Shown in pieces: positions 1 through 9,736 of a stretch of 64,000 nucleotides of DNA. The stretch is from positions 310,001 through 374,000 of the forward strand of contig NZ_JAMDHK010000002.1 in assembly GCF_024721115.1 (NCBI RefSeq), read 5' to 3'. The DNA comes from Salipiger pentaromativorans (GTDB lineage Bacteria; Pseudomonadota; Alphaproteobacteria; Rhodobacterales; Rhodobacteraceae). The stretch's first letter is position 1. Each line of letters opens with the position of its first letter. The position numbers and the translations under genes are program-made. The notes beneath the pieces were generated by a model. It worked only from the letters and a program-made list of their open reading frames with translations. It searched no databases and was not told the origin of the DNA.

Positions 1-1
1 G

Positions 2-601
2 CTGTCCGGGGCATGCCACCCGCTGGGCCGCGCGCTGGCGCGGCGGCTGGCCGGGTTCGGCGCGCTGGTGGTGGCGATCGACCGCAGGGCCGAGCCGCTT
101 TACGCGCTGGCGAAAGACGCGCCGCAGCGGATCGAGCCGCTGGCGCTGGATCTGTCGAGCGCCGCCGCGCGCGGCATTCTGGCCGAAGCCTGGGAGCGCG
201 AACCGGTGCATGCGCTCTACGATCTCTCGGCGCTGGCGGGAGAGGCGCCGCTGTCGGTTGCGCTGGAGCGGTCGGCGGGGATTCTGGAGGCGCTGACGCC
301 GGGGCTGCGCGCCGGGCGCGGACGCGCCGTTCTGGCGCTGCCCGGGGCCGGCAAACCGGCGCTGGCGGCGGCTCTGGCAGCGCTGCTGAAGGATCGGGAC
401 GCGGCGCTGGCCCCGGCGCGGCTGCACGGTCTGCGCCTGCCCGCCGGAACCGAAGGCTGGACAGAGGCCCGCTGCATGTCATCTGGTGACCTCATGCTGG
501 CCCTCACCCATCCGGTGACGCGCGGCCTCGCCGGAGGGCGCGTGCTGACGGAGCGGGCGGAGACCGGGACGACTGGAAAGGAACGTGATGGCGATGGCTG
601 A
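2..601 (+). CDS. SDR-like (Rossmann-fold) protein, 5' truncated
   Basis: The reading frame is open from the window edge, so the true start lies upstream. The first visible residues (LSGACHPLGRALARRL, then GALVVAIDR) have the shape of the glycine-rich turn and second beta strand of a short-chain dehydrogenase/reductase nucleotide-binding fold. About 199 residues are visible. The characteristic YxxxK catalytic pair is not evident in the visible part, so it may be a divergent or non-catalytic member. Its stop overlaps the start of the antiporter gene, suggesting co-transcription. The family call is inference from the N-terminal pattern only. Confidence 0.5.
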   Translation: MSGACHPLGRALARRLAGFGALVVAIDRRAEPLYALAKDAPQRIEPLALDLSSAAARGILAEAWEREPVHALYDLSALAGEAPLSVALERSAGILEALTPGLRAGRGRAVLALPGAGKPALAAALAALLKDRDAALAPARLHGLRLPAGTEGWTEARCMSSGDLMLALTHPVTRGLAGGRVLTERAETGTTGKERDGDG

Positions 602-2444
602 GACCGCCGGGCTCGACCCGGTGCTGGGATTTGCGCTGGTGGGCGTGCTGGGGGTGGGCTCGCAATGGCTGGCCTGGCGGCTGCACATGCCCGCCATCGT
701 GCTGATGCTGGTGGCGGGCCTGGCGGTGGGGCCCGGGCTGGGCCTGCTCGACCCGTCGCGCGAATTCGGCGCCATGATGCAGCCGATGCTGGCCATCGCC
801 GTGGCGATCATCCTCTTCGAGGGTGGGCTGACGCTGAACGTCCACTCGCTGAGCGATGCCGCCACCGGGGTCCGGCGTCTGGTGTTCCTGGGCGCGCCGC
901 TGGGCTGGGCGGCGTCGAGCGCGGCGCTGCACTGGGGCGCGGGGCTGTCGTGGGAGGCCTCGGCGGTCTTCGGCGGTATCATGATTGTCACCGGCCCCAC
1001 GGTGATTGCCCCCTTGCTGCGGCAGGCGCGGCTGAAACGCCGCCCGGCAGCGCTGCTGCAATGGGAGGCGATCGTCAACGATCCGGTGGGGGCGCTGGCG
1101 GCGGTGCTGGCTTTCGAGGTGGTCGTGGTGCTGCACACCGCCTCCTCGCTGGGCGCGGCAGCGGGCGAGATGCTGCTGGGGATCGCCGTGGCCGTGGCGC
1201 TGGGGATCGCCGCCGGCTGGGGGTTGTCGCGCGCCTTCCGCAACGGGCTGGTGCCGGAATACATGAAGGTGCCGGTGCTGTTCGTGCTGCTGCTGGCGGT
1301 GTTCGCGCTGTCCGACGGGCTCTTGCACGAAAGCGGGCTTCTGGCGGTCACCGTCATGGGGCTCTGGATCGCCAATGCCGATCTGCCGAGCTATGTCGAA
1401 CTGCGCCGCTTCAAGGAACATGCGACGATCCTGCTGGTCTCGGGCGTGTTCATCCTGCTTGCCGCCAATATGGACCGCGCCACGCTGGCCTCGCTCGACT
1501 GGCGGGCGCTGGTCTTTGTGCTGGCGGTGGTGTTCCTCGCCCGGCCCCTGCCGGTGCTGGCGGCGCTGGCCTTTTCCAACGTGCCGTGGCGCGAGCGCCT
1601 GCTGGTGGCCTTCACCGGCCCGCGCGGCGTGGTGCTGGTGGCGGTGGCCGGCCTGTTCGGCGAGCGGCTGGCGCAGCTCGGCATCCCCGATGGCGACCGG
1701 GTGGCGCCGCTGGCCTTTGCGCTGGTGGCGGCGACGGTGGTGCTGCACGGTTTCACGCTCACCCCGCTGGCACGGCTGCTGGGGCAGACCGCCACGGCGA
1801 CGCCGGGGGTGATGATCGTCGGCGGTTCCCGCTGGGCGGCGGCGCTGGGGCTGGCGCTGAAAAAGCTCGATCTGCCGGTGATCGTGGCCGATCCGAACCA
1901 CGCGCATCTGCGCCACGCCCGCGAGGCGGGGCTCGAAACCTTCTGGGGCGACGTGCTGTCAGAGGCCGCCGAGCACAATCTCGACTTCGTCACCTATGAC
2001 AAGGTGATCGCGGCGACGGACAATGACGCCTACAACACGCTGGTGGCGACCGACCTCGCTCCGGAATTCGGACGCGAGCATGTGTTTCAGCTCAAGCGCG
2101 TGCGCCAGACCTCGGCCCGCCACGCGCTGCCGGCGACCCTGGGCGGGCGCAAGCTGGGCGCGGACGAGACCTATTTCGAGGCCAATGCGCGGCTGGCGGA
2201 GGGCTGGGAATTTCGCGTCACGAAGCTGAGCGCCGAGTTCACGCTGGCGCATTGGCGCGACAAGAACCCCGAGGCGGTGCCGGTGGCGGATCTGGGGCCG
2301 GGCGGGACGCTGCGGCTGCTGGAGCCGGAGGCCAAGCCCAAGGAGGCCGAGGGCACGCGGCTGCTGTTTCTGGCGCCGAAGCGCGAGGAACGGAAGGAAG
2401 ACCGGCGGGACGGGAACGGCAACGATACGATGAAGAGCGGCTGA
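588..2444 (+). CDS. CPA1-family cation/proton antiporter with C-terminal TrkA-N domain
   Basis: A 618-residue inner-membrane antiporter, likely exchanging Na+ or K+ for protons. About the first 400 residues hold roughly 12 hydrophobic segments typical of the sodium/hydrogen exchanger fold (conserved blocks [33 protein letters not shown]). After residue 405 a cytosolic TrkA-N-like Rossmann domain follows ([14 protein letters not shown]), which in this family binds nucleotide and gates transport. ATG at 588 is preferred over GTG at 585 because AAGGA lies 5 nt upstream of the ATG. It overlaps the upstream gene by 14 nt. The transported ion cannot be read from the sequence. Confidence 0.88.
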   Translation: MAMAETAGLDPVLGFALVGVLGVGSQWLAWRLHMPAIVLMLVAGLAVGPGLGLLDPSREFGAMMQPMLAIAVAIILFEGGLTLNVHSLSDAATGVRRLVFLGAPLGWAASSAALHWGAGLSWEASAVFGGIMIVTGPTVIAPLLRQARLKRRPAALLQWEAIVNDPVGALAAVLAFEVVVVLHTASSLGAAAGEMLLGIAVAVALGIAAGWGLSRAFRNGLVPEYMKVPVLFVLLLAVFALSDGLLHESGLLAVTVMGLWIANADLPSYVELRRFKEHATILLVSGVFILLAANMDRATLASLDWRALVFVLAVVFLARPLPVLAALAFSNVPWRERLLVAFTGPRGVVLVAVAGLFGERLAQLGIPDGDRVAPLAFALVAATVVLHGFTLTPLARLLGQTATATPGVMIVGGSRWAAALGLALKKLDLPVIVADPNHAHLRHAREAGLETFWGDVLSEAAEHNLDFVTYDKVIAATDNDAYNTLVATDLAPEFGREHVFQLKRVRQTSARHALPATLGGRKLGADETYFEANARLAEGWEFRVTKLSAEFTLAHWRDKNPEAVPVADLGPGGTLRLLEPEAKPKEAEGTRLLFLAPKREERKEDRRDGNGNDTMKSG

Positions 2445-2601
2445 CGGGCGCCGCCGGGGCGGGATCCGGGATCGGTCTTGGCCGACAGTGCCGCCTCGGA
2501 GACAGGCCCGACCCCGTGTTGCGCCGGCCCGTGCCCGTCCCCCATTTGACCCTGCGCGCCGAAGTGGTAGAGGAAGCGCCGACCGTATGGAGACCAGACC
2601 C

Positions 2602-4344
2602 ATGAACCTCTTCACCGACATCCGCGCGCTTGTGCTACAGGCGATCGAGGCGCTGCAGGCCGAGGGCGCGCTGCCCGACGGGCTCAACACCGCCCCCGTG
2701 ACGGTGGAGCCGCCCCGAGACCCGCTGCATGGCGACATGGCGACCAACGCCGCCATGGTGCTGGCCAAACCCGCCAGGCAGAAACCCCGCGACATCGCCG
2801 AGGCGCTGGCCGCCAGGATCGCCGCAGATCCGCGCGTGACCTCGGCCGAGGTGGCGGGCCCCGGCTTTCTCAACCTGCGTCTGGCGCCCGCGCTCTGGCA
2901 GAAACTGCCGCTGACCGTGCTCGCCGAGGGCACCGATTTCGGCCGCTCGCCGATGGGGCAGGGGCAGAAGGTCAATGTCGAATACGTCTCGGCCAACCCC
3001 ACCGGCCCGCTGCATGTGGGCCATACGCGCGGCGCCGTTTTCGGTGACGCGCTGGCGAGCCTGCTGGATTTCGCGGGCTATGACGTGACGCGGGAATATT
3101 ACATCAACGACGGCGGCGCGCAGGTCGATGTGCTCGCGCGCTCGGTCTATCTGCGCTATCTCGAAGCGCAGGGGCACGAGGTGGAATTCGCCGACGGCAC
3201 CTATCCGGGCGATTATCTCATCCCCGTGGGCGAGAAGCTGAAAGAGCAAGTCGGCGACAAGTTCGTCGGCAAGGGCGAGCAATTCTGGCTCGAAGAGATC
3301 CGTGCCTTCGCCACCGAGGAGATGATGACGCTGATCCGCGAGGATCTGGCGCAGCTCGGCGTGAAGATGGACCGGTTCTTCTCCGAGAAATCGCTCTACG
3401 GCACCGGCAGGATCGAGGCGGCGATCGAGAGCCTCCACGCCAAGGGCCTCATCTATCGCGGCGTTCTGGAGCCGCCCAAGGGCAAGACCCCCGAAGATTG
3501 GGAGCCGCGCGAGCAGACGCTGTTCAAATCCACCGAGCATGGCGACGATGTGGACCGGCCGATCAAGAAATCCGATGGGAGCTGGACCTATTTCGCCCCC
3601 GACATCGCCTATCATTACGACAAGGTCAGCCGGGGCTACGATCAACTCATCGACGTGTTCGGCGCCGACCACGGCGGGTATGTGAAACGGATGAAGGCGG
3701 CGGTCTCGGCGCTCTCCGAAGGCAAGGTGCCGCTCGACATCAAGCTGATCCAGCTTGTGAAGCTCTTCAAGAACGGCGAACCCTTCAAGATGTCCAAGCG
3801 CGCGGGCACCTTTGTCACCCTGCGCGATGTGGTGGACGAGGTGGGGCCGGACGTGACCCGCTTCGTCATGCTGATGCGCAAGAACGACGCACCGCTCGAT
3901 TTCGATTTCGCCAAGGCGGTCGAGCAGTCCAAGGAAAACCCGGTTTTCTACGTGCAATACGCCCATGCCCGCGTCTGCTCGGTGATCCGCAAGGCGACCG
4001 AGGCGGGGATCGACGTCTCCGATGCCGCACTGTCGCAGGCGGACCTCTCGGTGCTCGATCACGAGGCCGAGCTGGGGCTGATGAAAAAGCTCGGCGAATG
4101 GCCGCGTCTGGTCGAGATCGCCGCCAAGGGGCACGAGCCGCATAAGGTGGCGATCTGGCTCAACGAGCTGGCCTCGGACCTGCATGCGCTCTGGAACAAG
4201 GGCCATGACGAGCCGTCGCTGCGCTTTCTGCAGGACGATGCGGCCACCAGCCAGAGCAAAATCGCGCTGGCGCGGGCCGTCGCGGTTGTCATTTCCGCCG
4301 GCCTTGGTATCTTGGGCGTGACCCCGGCGGAAGAAATGCGCTGA
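2602..4344 (+). CDS. argS: arginine--tRNA ligase
   Basis: Class I aminoacyl-tRNA synthetase that charges tRNA-Arg in the cytoplasm; 580 residues, normal for the family. Visible are the N-terminal additional domain, the HIGH-type signature HVGH (138-141) inside [10 protein letters not shown], the KMSKR loop (396-400), and the C-terminal DALR anticodon-binding region. An in-frame ATG 15 nt upstream (2587) is an alternative start; 2602 is chosen because MNLFTDI matches the usual N terminus of the lineage. It heads the argS / SPOR / nagZ / scpA / scpB run typical of Rhodobacterales. Confidence 0.97.
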   Translation: MNLFTDIRALVLQAIEALQAEGALPDGLNTAPVTVEPPRDPLHGDMATNAAMVLAKPARQKPRDIAEALAARIAADPRVTSAEVAGPGFLNLRLAPALWQKLPLTVLAEGTDFGRSPMGQGQKVNVEYVSANPTGPLHVGHTRGAVFGDALASLLDFAGYDVTREYYINDGGAQVDVLARSVYLRYLEAQGHEVEFADGTYPGDYLIPVGEKLKEQVGDKFVGKGEQFWLEEIRAFATEEMMTLIREDLAQLGVKMDRFFSEKSLYGTGRIEAAIESLHAKGLIYRGVLEPPKGKTPEDWEPREQTLFKSTEHGDDVDRPIKKSDGSWTYFAPDIAYHYDKVSRGYDQLIDVFGADHGGYVKRMKAAVSALSEGKVPLDIKLIQLVKLFKNGEPFKMSKRAGTFVTLRDVVDEVGPDVTRFVMLMRKNDAPLDFDFAKAVEQSKENPVFYVQYAHARVCSVIRKATEAGIDVSDAALSQADLSVLDHEAELGLMKKLGEWPRLVEIAAKGHEPHKVAIWLNELASDLHALWNKGHDEPSLRFLQDDAATSQSKIALARAVAVVISAGLGILGVTPAEEMR

Positions 4345-4428
4345 GCCACGACGCCGCGCCGCCCCGGGGAAGACGGGCAGAGCAAGACACCGGGCGACGG
4401 GAAAACCGTCGCGGGCAGCGAGGCAGAT

Positions 4429-5442
4429 ATGGCGGATTTCACCTATGACGGGCCTGCGGAAACGCGGGCTCCGGCCGGGAACAAGGTTGCAAACATGGCC
4501 AACTGGGCCGGCGCGGCGGTGTCGCTGGCGCTGGTCGTTGGTGTGGGCGTCTGGGGCTACAAGCTGCTTGTGCGCGATGTGACCGGCATTCCGGTGGTGC
4601 AGGCGATGGAAGGGCCGATGCGGGTGGCGCCCGAGGATCCGGGCGGCACGCTGGCCGATCACCAGGGGCTGGCGGTGAACGATGTGGCGGGCACCGGCAC
4701 CGCCGCGCCGGTGCCCGATACGCTGCTGCTTGCGCCCCAGGCCGCCGGGCTTTCCGACGAGGATGTGCCGCAGGGCGATCTGGCCGCCGTGGCGCGGCCC
4801 GCCGGGCGGCGCGCGCCCGCAGCGGCGCCCGGCGGCGCAACGCTGGCCGAACCGCAGCCCGAGGTGGCGCCCGCCCCCGGGCCGGAGATCGACTCGATTC
4901 AGGCGCTGGCCGACCAGATCGCCGCCGGCGCCGCGCCTCTGTCGGAACTGGCGCCGGGCGAGGATTCCGAGGTCATGACCGCGCTTGGCGCGGCGGATGC
5001 GGCCGATGAGGGCGCGCAAGAGACCGAAGAGGTCGCTGCCGCCCCGGCGCCGGCGGGCGCCCTCGTGCGCTCGCTGCGCCCGCAATTGCGGCCCGCGGCG
5101 CTGCCGACCCGGCCCGCGCCCGAGGCCACGCTGGCCGCCGCGCTGGAGGCCCATGCCGGCCCGCGCGAGATCGACCCGGCCTCGCTGCCCGCGGGCACCC
5201 GGCTGGCGCAGCTCGGGGCCTATGACAGCCCCGAGACCGCGCGCAAGGAATGGGATCGTTTCGCCGCCCGGTTCGGCGAGTTCATGGACGGCAAGGCGCG
5301 GGTGATCGAACGCGCCACCTCGGGCGGGCGGGTGTTCTACCGGCTCCGCGCCGAAGGCTTCGAGGACATCTCCGACGCGCGCCGGTTCTGCGCCGCCTTC
5401 GTCGCGGAAAACGCCGATTGCATCCCGGTGACCACACGGTGA
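4429..5442 (+). CDS. SPOR-domain membrane-anchored protein
   Basis: 337 residues. A short cytoplasmic N terminus is followed by one transmembrane helix (about 23-45), a long Ala/Pro/Glu-rich periplasmic linker (about 60-250), and a C-terminal SPOR domain (about 255-335; it opens with LAQLGAYDSPETARKEWDRF and ends with FCAAFVAENADCIPV). SPOR domains bind denuded glycan strands at the division septum, so a septal peptidoglycan role is likely. It sits between argS and nagZ; its TGA overlaps the nagZ GTG by 4 nt, implying translational coupling to peptidoglycan recycling. Confidence 0.88.
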   Translation: MADFTYDGPAETRAPAGNKVANMANWAGAAVSLALVVGVGVWGYKLLVRDVTGIPVVQAMEGPMRVAPEDPGGTLADHQGLAVNDVAGTGTAAPVPDTLLLAPQAAGLSDEDVPQGDLAAVARPAGRRAPAAAPGGATLAEPQPEVAPAPGPEIDSIQALADQIAAGAAPLSELAPGEDSEVMTALGAADAADEGAQETEEVAAAPAPAGALVRSLRPQLRPAALPTRPAPEATLAAALEAHAGPREIDPASLPAGTRLAQLGAYDSPETARKEWDRFAARFGEFMDGKARVIERATSGGRVFYRLRAEGFEDISDARRFCAAFVAENADCIPVTTR

Positions 5443-6443
5443 GCGGGCGGTTCGGAGCGGCGATCCTTGCGCCCGAAGGGCTGCGCCTGACCGGCGCCGA
5501 ACGCCGCTTCTTTGCTGATGCCAATCCGTTCGGCTTCATCCTCTTCGCGCGCAATCTCGAAACGCCCGAACAGATCCGCGCCCTCACCGCCGCGCTGCGC
5601 GACAGCGTGGGCCGCGAGGCGCCGATCTTCATCGACCAGGAGGGCGGGCGCGTCCAGCGCCTGCGCCCGCCGCTGGCCACGGACTGGCTGCCGCCGCTCG
5701 ACGATGTGGCGCTGTTCGGTGAACAGGCGCCCCAGGCGATGCGGCTGCGCGCGCTGATCACCGCCGCCGAGCTGCGCGGCTACGGCATCGACGGCAATTG
5801 CGCCCCGATGCTCGATGTGGCGCGCCCCGAAACCCATGCTTTCCTGCGCAACCGCTGTTATGGCGACAGCGCCGAGCGGGTGGCCGAGATCGGCATCGCC
5901 GTGGCGCAGGGGCTCATGCAGGGCGGCGTGCTGCCGGTGATCAAGCACCTGCCGGGCCACGGGCTTGCCCGGCTCGATAGCCATCGCGACCTGCCGCGCA
6001 TCTCGGCGCCGCGCGACGAGCTGGACAAGGTGGATTTCGAAGCCTTCCGCCCGTTCCACAGCCTGCCGCTGGGCATGACCGCGCATCTCGTCTTCGAGGG
6101 GCTTTGCGACCGTCCCGCCACCATCGACCCGGGCATGATCCGGCTGATCCGCGAGGAGATCGGCTTTTCCGGCTTCCTGATGACCGACGACATCTCGATG
6201 GAGGCGCTATCGGGCAGCGTTGCCGAGCGCGGCGCGGCGGCGCTGGCGGCAGGCTGCGACTGCGTGCTGCACTGCAACGGCGAGATGTCCGAGATGGTTG
6301 CGCTCATGCGCGCGGCAGGAGAGATGAGCGACGCGGCACAGGCCCGCGCCGAGGCGGCTCTGGCCGCCCGCGGACCCGCGCCGCAGGTTGACATCGCAGC
6401 GCTCAAGGCGGAACGTGAGGCGCTTCTGCCCGGGCGCCGCTGA
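5439..6443 (+). CDS. nagZ: beta-N-acetylhexosaminidase (peptidoglycan recycling)
   Basis: Glycoside hydrolase family 3 enzyme removing GlcNAc from muropeptides in the cytoplasm. 334 residues from a GTG start that overlaps the SPOR gene stop (GTGA). Family marks: FIDQEGGRVQR, the KHLPGHG block (K169, H170) with the downstream SHRDLP catalytic-loop His, and MTDDISMEA containing the nucleophilic Asp (about D250/D251). The 334-residue single-domain length fits NagZ rather than larger GH3 glucosidases. scpA begins immediately after the stop codon. Confidence 0.95.
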   Translation: MSGRFGAAILAPEGLRLTGAERRFFADANPFGFILFARNLETPEQIRALTAALRDSVGREAPIFIDQEGGRVQRLRPPLATDWLPPLDDVALFGEQAPQAMRLRALITAAELRGYGIDGNCAPMLDVARPETHAFLRNRCYGDSAERVAEIGIAVAQGLMQGGVLPVIKHLPGHGLARLDSHRDLPRISAPRDELDKVDFEAFRPFHSLPLGMTAHLVFEGLCDRPATIDPGMIRLIREEIGFSGFLMTDDISMEALSGSVAERGAAALAAGCDCVLHCNGEMSEMVALMRAAGEMSDAAQARAEAALAARGPAPQVDIAALKAEREALLPGRR

Positions 6444-7241
6444 ATGACCGACGAGTTCGAGAGCAATATCGAGACGCTCAGCGTCGCCGAGCGCCTCGCC
6501 GCCGAGGCGCTCATCGTCGATGTGGACGGGTTCGAGGGCCCGCTCGACCTGTTGCTGACGCTGTCGCGCACGCAGAAGGTGGATCTGCGCAAGATCTCGG
6601 TGCTGCAACTGGCGCGGCAATATCTCGCCTTTGTCGAGCAGGCCAAGGCGCTGCGCATCGAGCTGGCCGCCGATTACCTGGTGATGGCCGCCTGGCTCGC
6701 CTATCTGAAATCCCGTCTGCTGCTGCCGCCCGATCCCACCGAAGAGGGCCCTTCGGGCGAGGAGCTGGCGGCGCATCTGGCCTTTCAGCTCGAACGGCTC
6801 CAGGCGATGCGCGACGCGGCGGCGCGGCTCATGGCACGCGACCGGCTGGGGCGCGATTTCTTCGCCCGCGGCCTGCCCGAAGGCGTGGAGCGGGTGCGAA
6901 AGGTGCAATACACCGCCACGCTTCTGGATCTCATGCAGGGCTATGCCCGCATCCGTACCCGCGACGAATTCCGCCCCTTCGTGATGGACCGGGACAGCGT
7001 CTACACGATGGAACAGGCGCTGGAGCGCATGCGCGGGCTCATCGGCTTTGCCGGGCAATGGACGGATATTTCCTCCTGGCTGCCCGATGGCTGGGACGGC
7101 GATCCGGTGAAATGGCGCTCGGCCACGGCGGCGACCTTTGCCGCCTCGCTGGAGCTGGTGAAGGAAGGCCATGCCGAGATCCGCCAGTCCGAGACCTTCG
7201 CCCCGATCCAGCTCCGCAAACGGGAGAAACGGCATGAGTGA
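6444..7241 (+). CDS. scpA: segregation and condensation protein A
   Basis: Kleisin subunit of the Smc-ScpAB condensin that compacts and segregates the chromosome. 265 residues; the N-terminal signature VDGFEGPLDLLLTLSRTQKVDL (split here as about residues 28-49), YLVMAAWLAYLKSRLLLP in the middle and a winged-helix C terminus are all visible. The ATG directly abuts the nagZ stop, and its 3' end overlaps scpB by 8 nt, so the two subunits are translationally coupled. Confidence 0.95.
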   Translation: MTDEFESNIETLSVAERLAAEALIVDVDGFEGPLDLLLTLSRTQKVDLRKISVLQLARQYLAFVEQAKALRIELAADYLVMAAWLAYLKSRLLLPPDPTEEGPSGEELAAHLAFQLERLQAMRDAAARLMARDRLGRDFFARGLPEGVERVRKVQYTATLLDLMQGYARIRTRDEFRPFVMDRDSVYTMEQALERMRGLIGFAGQWTDISSWLPDGWDGDPVKWRSATAATFAASLELVKEGHAEIRQSETFAPIQLRKREKRHE

Positions 7242-7917
7242 CGCCGAAGAGACCGGCGCCGGGACCGAGACGGCGCCGCGTGAATCGCTGTTCGAGGCGC
7301 CGCCCATCGGCGAGCAGGAGCGCATGGTCGAAGCGATCCTCTTCGCCTCCGCCGAGCCGGTGACGGTGCGCGAGCTCGAGGCGCGCATGCCGCATGGCTG
7401 CGATCCGGCCGAGGCGCTGGTCTATCTGCGCAAGCGTTACGAGGGGCGCGGGGTGCGGGTGGTGAAGGTGGGCGATGCCTGGGCGATCCGCACGGCGCCG
7501 GATCTGGGCTTTCTCATGCAGAAGGAAACCGTGGAGACGCGGAAGCTCAGCCGCGCCGCCATCGAAACCCTGGCGATCATCGCCTATCACCAGCCGGTGA
7601 CGCGCGCCGAGATCGAGGAGATCCGTGGCGTGAGCGTGTCGCGCGGCACCGTCGATCAGCTTCTCGAGATGGAATGGATCCGGTTCGGACGGCGCAAGAT
7701 GACCCCGGGGCGCCCGGTGACCTTTGTGGTGACGCAGGATTTCCTCGACCATTTCGGGCTGGAAAATGCCCGTGATCTTCCCGGGCTCAAGGAGCTGCGC
7801 GCGGCGGGGCTGCTCGACAACCGCCCGCCGCCGGGCATGGTGCCGCTGGCGGGCGATCCGGAGGAGGAGGGTGGCGAGGACGAGGCGCCCGGCCAAAGCG
7901 AACTCTTCGAGGATTGA
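7234..7917 (+). CDS. scpB: segregation and condensation protein B
   Basis: Partner of ScpA; tandem winged-helix protein that binds the kleisin. 227 residues. Recognised by MVEAILFASAEPV near the N terminus, the LSRAAIETLAIIAYHQPVTR block (residue about 107 onward) and the IRGVS segment. A Glu/Asp-rich tail of about 25 residues follows. In many Rhodobacterales scpB is followed by tatABC; here a small basic protein and a GGDEF-like gene follow instead. Confidence 0.95.
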   Translation: MSDAEETGAGTETAPRESLFEAPPIGEQERMVEAILFASAEPVTVRELEARMPHGCDPAEALVYLRKRYEGRGVRVVKVGDAWAIRTAPDLGFLMQKETVETRKLSRAAIETLAIIAYHQPVTRAEIEEIRGVSVSRGTVDQLLEMEWIRFGRRKMTPGRPVTFVVTQDFLDHFGLENARDLPGLKELRAAGLLDNRPPPGMVPLAGDPEEEGGEDEAPGQSELFED

Positions 7918-7989
7918 CCGCGCGGGCGCCGCGAAATCTCCGCATTTTGTACTATACTCTCATGCCATGGGCCGAAGGAGCGTAACCGG

Positions 7990-8211
7990 ATGAATGCGAA
8001 CCAGATTGTGACGATGGTGCTGCGCATGGTGATGCGCCGGCTGGTCAATCGCAGTGTGAATGCCGGGCTGAACAAGGCCCTCGGCCCGACCCATCGCGCC
8101 ACGCGCGAGGAGATGAGCCAGGCGGAGCGGTCGCAGGACCAGAGCGCGCGCCAGGCCGGGCGCCGCGCCCGGCAGGCGGCGCGTATGGTGCGCCGCATGA
8201 CCCGCTTCTGA
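7990..8211 (+). CDS. small basic protein of unknown function
   Basis: 73 residues, strongly basic, with an amphipathic N-terminal helix (MNANQIVTMVLRMVMRRLVN) and an Arg/Ala/Gln-rich helical C terminus. No domain recognised. A GAAGGAGCG ribosome-binding site lies 7-12 nt before the ATG. An AT-rich stretch with a possible extended -10 (TACTATACT near 7951-7959) suggests its own promoter. The composition would suit a nucleic-acid or membrane-surface-binding peptide, but that is inference. Confidence 0.7.
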   Translation: MNANQIVTMVLRMVMRRLVNRSVNAGLNKALGPTHRATREEMSQAERSQDQSARQAGRRARQAARMVRRMTRF

Positions 8212-8262
8212 CGCCGGGCTTCTTAACGAAGAATCAATGCTCCGCTTCTAGGCTTCTCTGAC

Positions 8263-8288
8263 ATCGCACGCCGTTTCCGGCGTGCGAT
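8263..8288 (+). promoter_or_regulatory. 11-bp stem hairpin in the 5' leader of the GGDEF-like gene
   Basis: Perfect inverted repeat ATCGCACGCCG / CGGCGTGCGAT around a TTTC loop, ending about 10 nt before the GAGGAGTGGAGA ribosome-binding region of the next gene. There is no U-run after it, so it is a poor intrinsic terminator; it could terminate the previous transcript weakly or influence translation of the downstream gene. Confidence 0.5.
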
Positions 8289-8311
8289 CGGGGGTGGTGA
8301 GGAGTGGAGAC

Positions 8312-9652
8312 ATGCAAGCACAGCGTCAATGGCCCAGCGTCTTTTCCCGGAGCTTTACAGCTCCGGTGGACCGGCACGGCACGCCGCGATTGCGCGGGCT
8401 CGTCTGGGTCCGCTGGGCCTGTCTGAGCCTCGTGGCGCTGCTCTGCATCGTCGCGATCGAAGGGCATGTCTACGCGATCCCGAATTTCTACGCGCCCGCC
8501 GGCGGCAGCGTGTTTTCGATCCCGACCATCGTCGCGACGGCGCTCGCCTTCTCGGCCATGCTGCTGCAACGCCCCTTGGGGCGACCCAGCCGAACCGAAA
8601 CGGGGCTCTGGGCCCTGGTGATCGCGGTGTGTCTGGGCGCGCGCTATGCCCATGGCGCGGGGCTGTCGCTCGGCACGGGCGAGATGGGGGTGAACACGGC
8701 CGTTTCCTTCGTGCTGCTGGCGCTGGGGCATCTGAGCTTCGGGCGGTTGCAGACGACCTCCTTCGCACTGTCGCTGCTGGCGCTGCTGCCGCCCTTCGTT
8801 GCGCTGTTCGGCTATCTGAACTGGCATGCGGGGTTCTTCGGCGCGATGTCGCTCTCGACCAGCGTGATGCTGCTTGCGCTCGGCACGGCGGGCATGGCGC
8901 GCTTCGCGCGGCGCCCGCTGATGCGCGCGCTGGTCAGCCCCTCGCCGGTTGGCCGGGCCACGCGCTTCATGCTGCTGCTCTGGATCGGCTGGCTGCTGGG
9001 CGAGGCGCTGATCATGAAACTGGTGCCCGGGTCCTTGCGCTCGGTCACGCTGATGGCGTTGCTGATGATCTCGGCGATTTCCTGTCTCGGGGCCATTCTC
9101 TATCTCGGGATGAATGCCGAGGTGCGGCGCCTGCACCGGCGCGGCGACGACCGCTGCCTTGCCCGGGCGATGCGGCGCGATGCGCTGACCGGGCTGCACA
9201 CGCCCGAGATGGCCGGACTCTACATGCGCGGTTTCGGACCGAAAAACGCGGTCGGGCTCATCATGCTGGGGCTCGACCATGCGGAAAAACTGAACGACCG
9301 TCACGGCGCGGGAACCACCGACCGGATCCTGCGGGTGCTCAGTGCGCGGGTTGCGGCGGCGCTTGGCCCCGACGAGGTGCTGGTGCGCTGGGGCGAGGGT
9401 GCGTTGTTGGCGCTGACCAACGGGCTGGGGCAAGAAGCGCTCGAGGCGCGGGCCGAGGCGTTGCGGGCGCTGGGAACCGGGCTGACGGGCGAGGGGGCCG
9501 AGAGCCTGCCCGCCTTTACCCTGTCCGCCGGAGCGGTGCGGGCACGGCGCGGCGATGTCACGCTGGAACCGGCGGCGCAACGCGCCGAGGCAGCCTTGCG
9601 CGAGGCCGAGCGCGCGGGCTGCAACCGCGTGGTGCTGACCGTGGCGGCGTGA
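8312..9652 (+). CDS. multi-pass membrane protein with degenerate GGDEF domain
   Basis: 446 residues. The N-terminal half carries about seven or eight hydrophobic helices (roughly residues 30-275). The C-terminal 165 residues have the GGDEF (diguanylate cyclase) fold pattern: DALTGLHTPEMAGL, GLIMLGLDHAEKLNDRHGAGTTDRIL, then RWGEGALLAL at about 359. The catalytic GG(D/E)EF signature is replaced by GEGAL, so c-di-GMP synthesis is unlikely; a sensor or receptor role is more plausible. ATG 8312 has GAGGAG upstream. Final helix residues resemble normal GGDEF ends (LREAERAGCNRV). Confidence 0.82.
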   Translation: MQAQRQWPSVFSRSFTAPVDRHGTPRLRGLVWVRWACLSLVALLCIVAIEGHVYAIPNFYAPAGGSVFSIPTIVATALAFSAMLLQRPLGRPSRTETGLWALVIAVCLGARYAHGAGLSLGTGEMGVNTAVSFVLLALGHLSFGRLQTTSFALSLLALLPPFVALFGYLNWHAGFFGAMSLSTSVMLLALGTAGMARFARRPLMRALVSPSPVGRATRFMLLLWIGWLLGEALIMKLVPGSLRSVTLMALLMISAISCLGAILYLGMNAEVRRLHRRGDDRCLARAMRRDALTGLHTPEMAGLYMRGFGPKNAVGLIMLGLDHAEKLNDRHGAGTTDRILRVLSARVAAALGPDEVLVRWGEGALLALTNGLGQEALEARAEALRALGTGLTGEGAESLPAFTLSAGAVRARRGDVTLEPAAQRAEAALREAERAGCNRVVLTVAA

Positions 9653-9736
9653 CCGCGCCCGCTGTGGTTCAGGCTGCGAGCGGCATCGTGCGGCTGGTGG
9701 CGAGGCGCCGCGGCGCTGCTCCGGCGATCGGGACGG

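Noticed and set aside
504-1916. Long minus-strand reading frames opposite the antiporter gene
   Set aside because: High-GC shadow frames with Arg/Pro/His-rich low-information translations; the plus strand gives a clear antiporter.
2635-5154. 839-codon minus-strand frame opposite argS and the SPOR gene
   Set aside because: It spans two well-supported plus-strand genes, has no domain and reads as Arg/His/Gly-rich noise.
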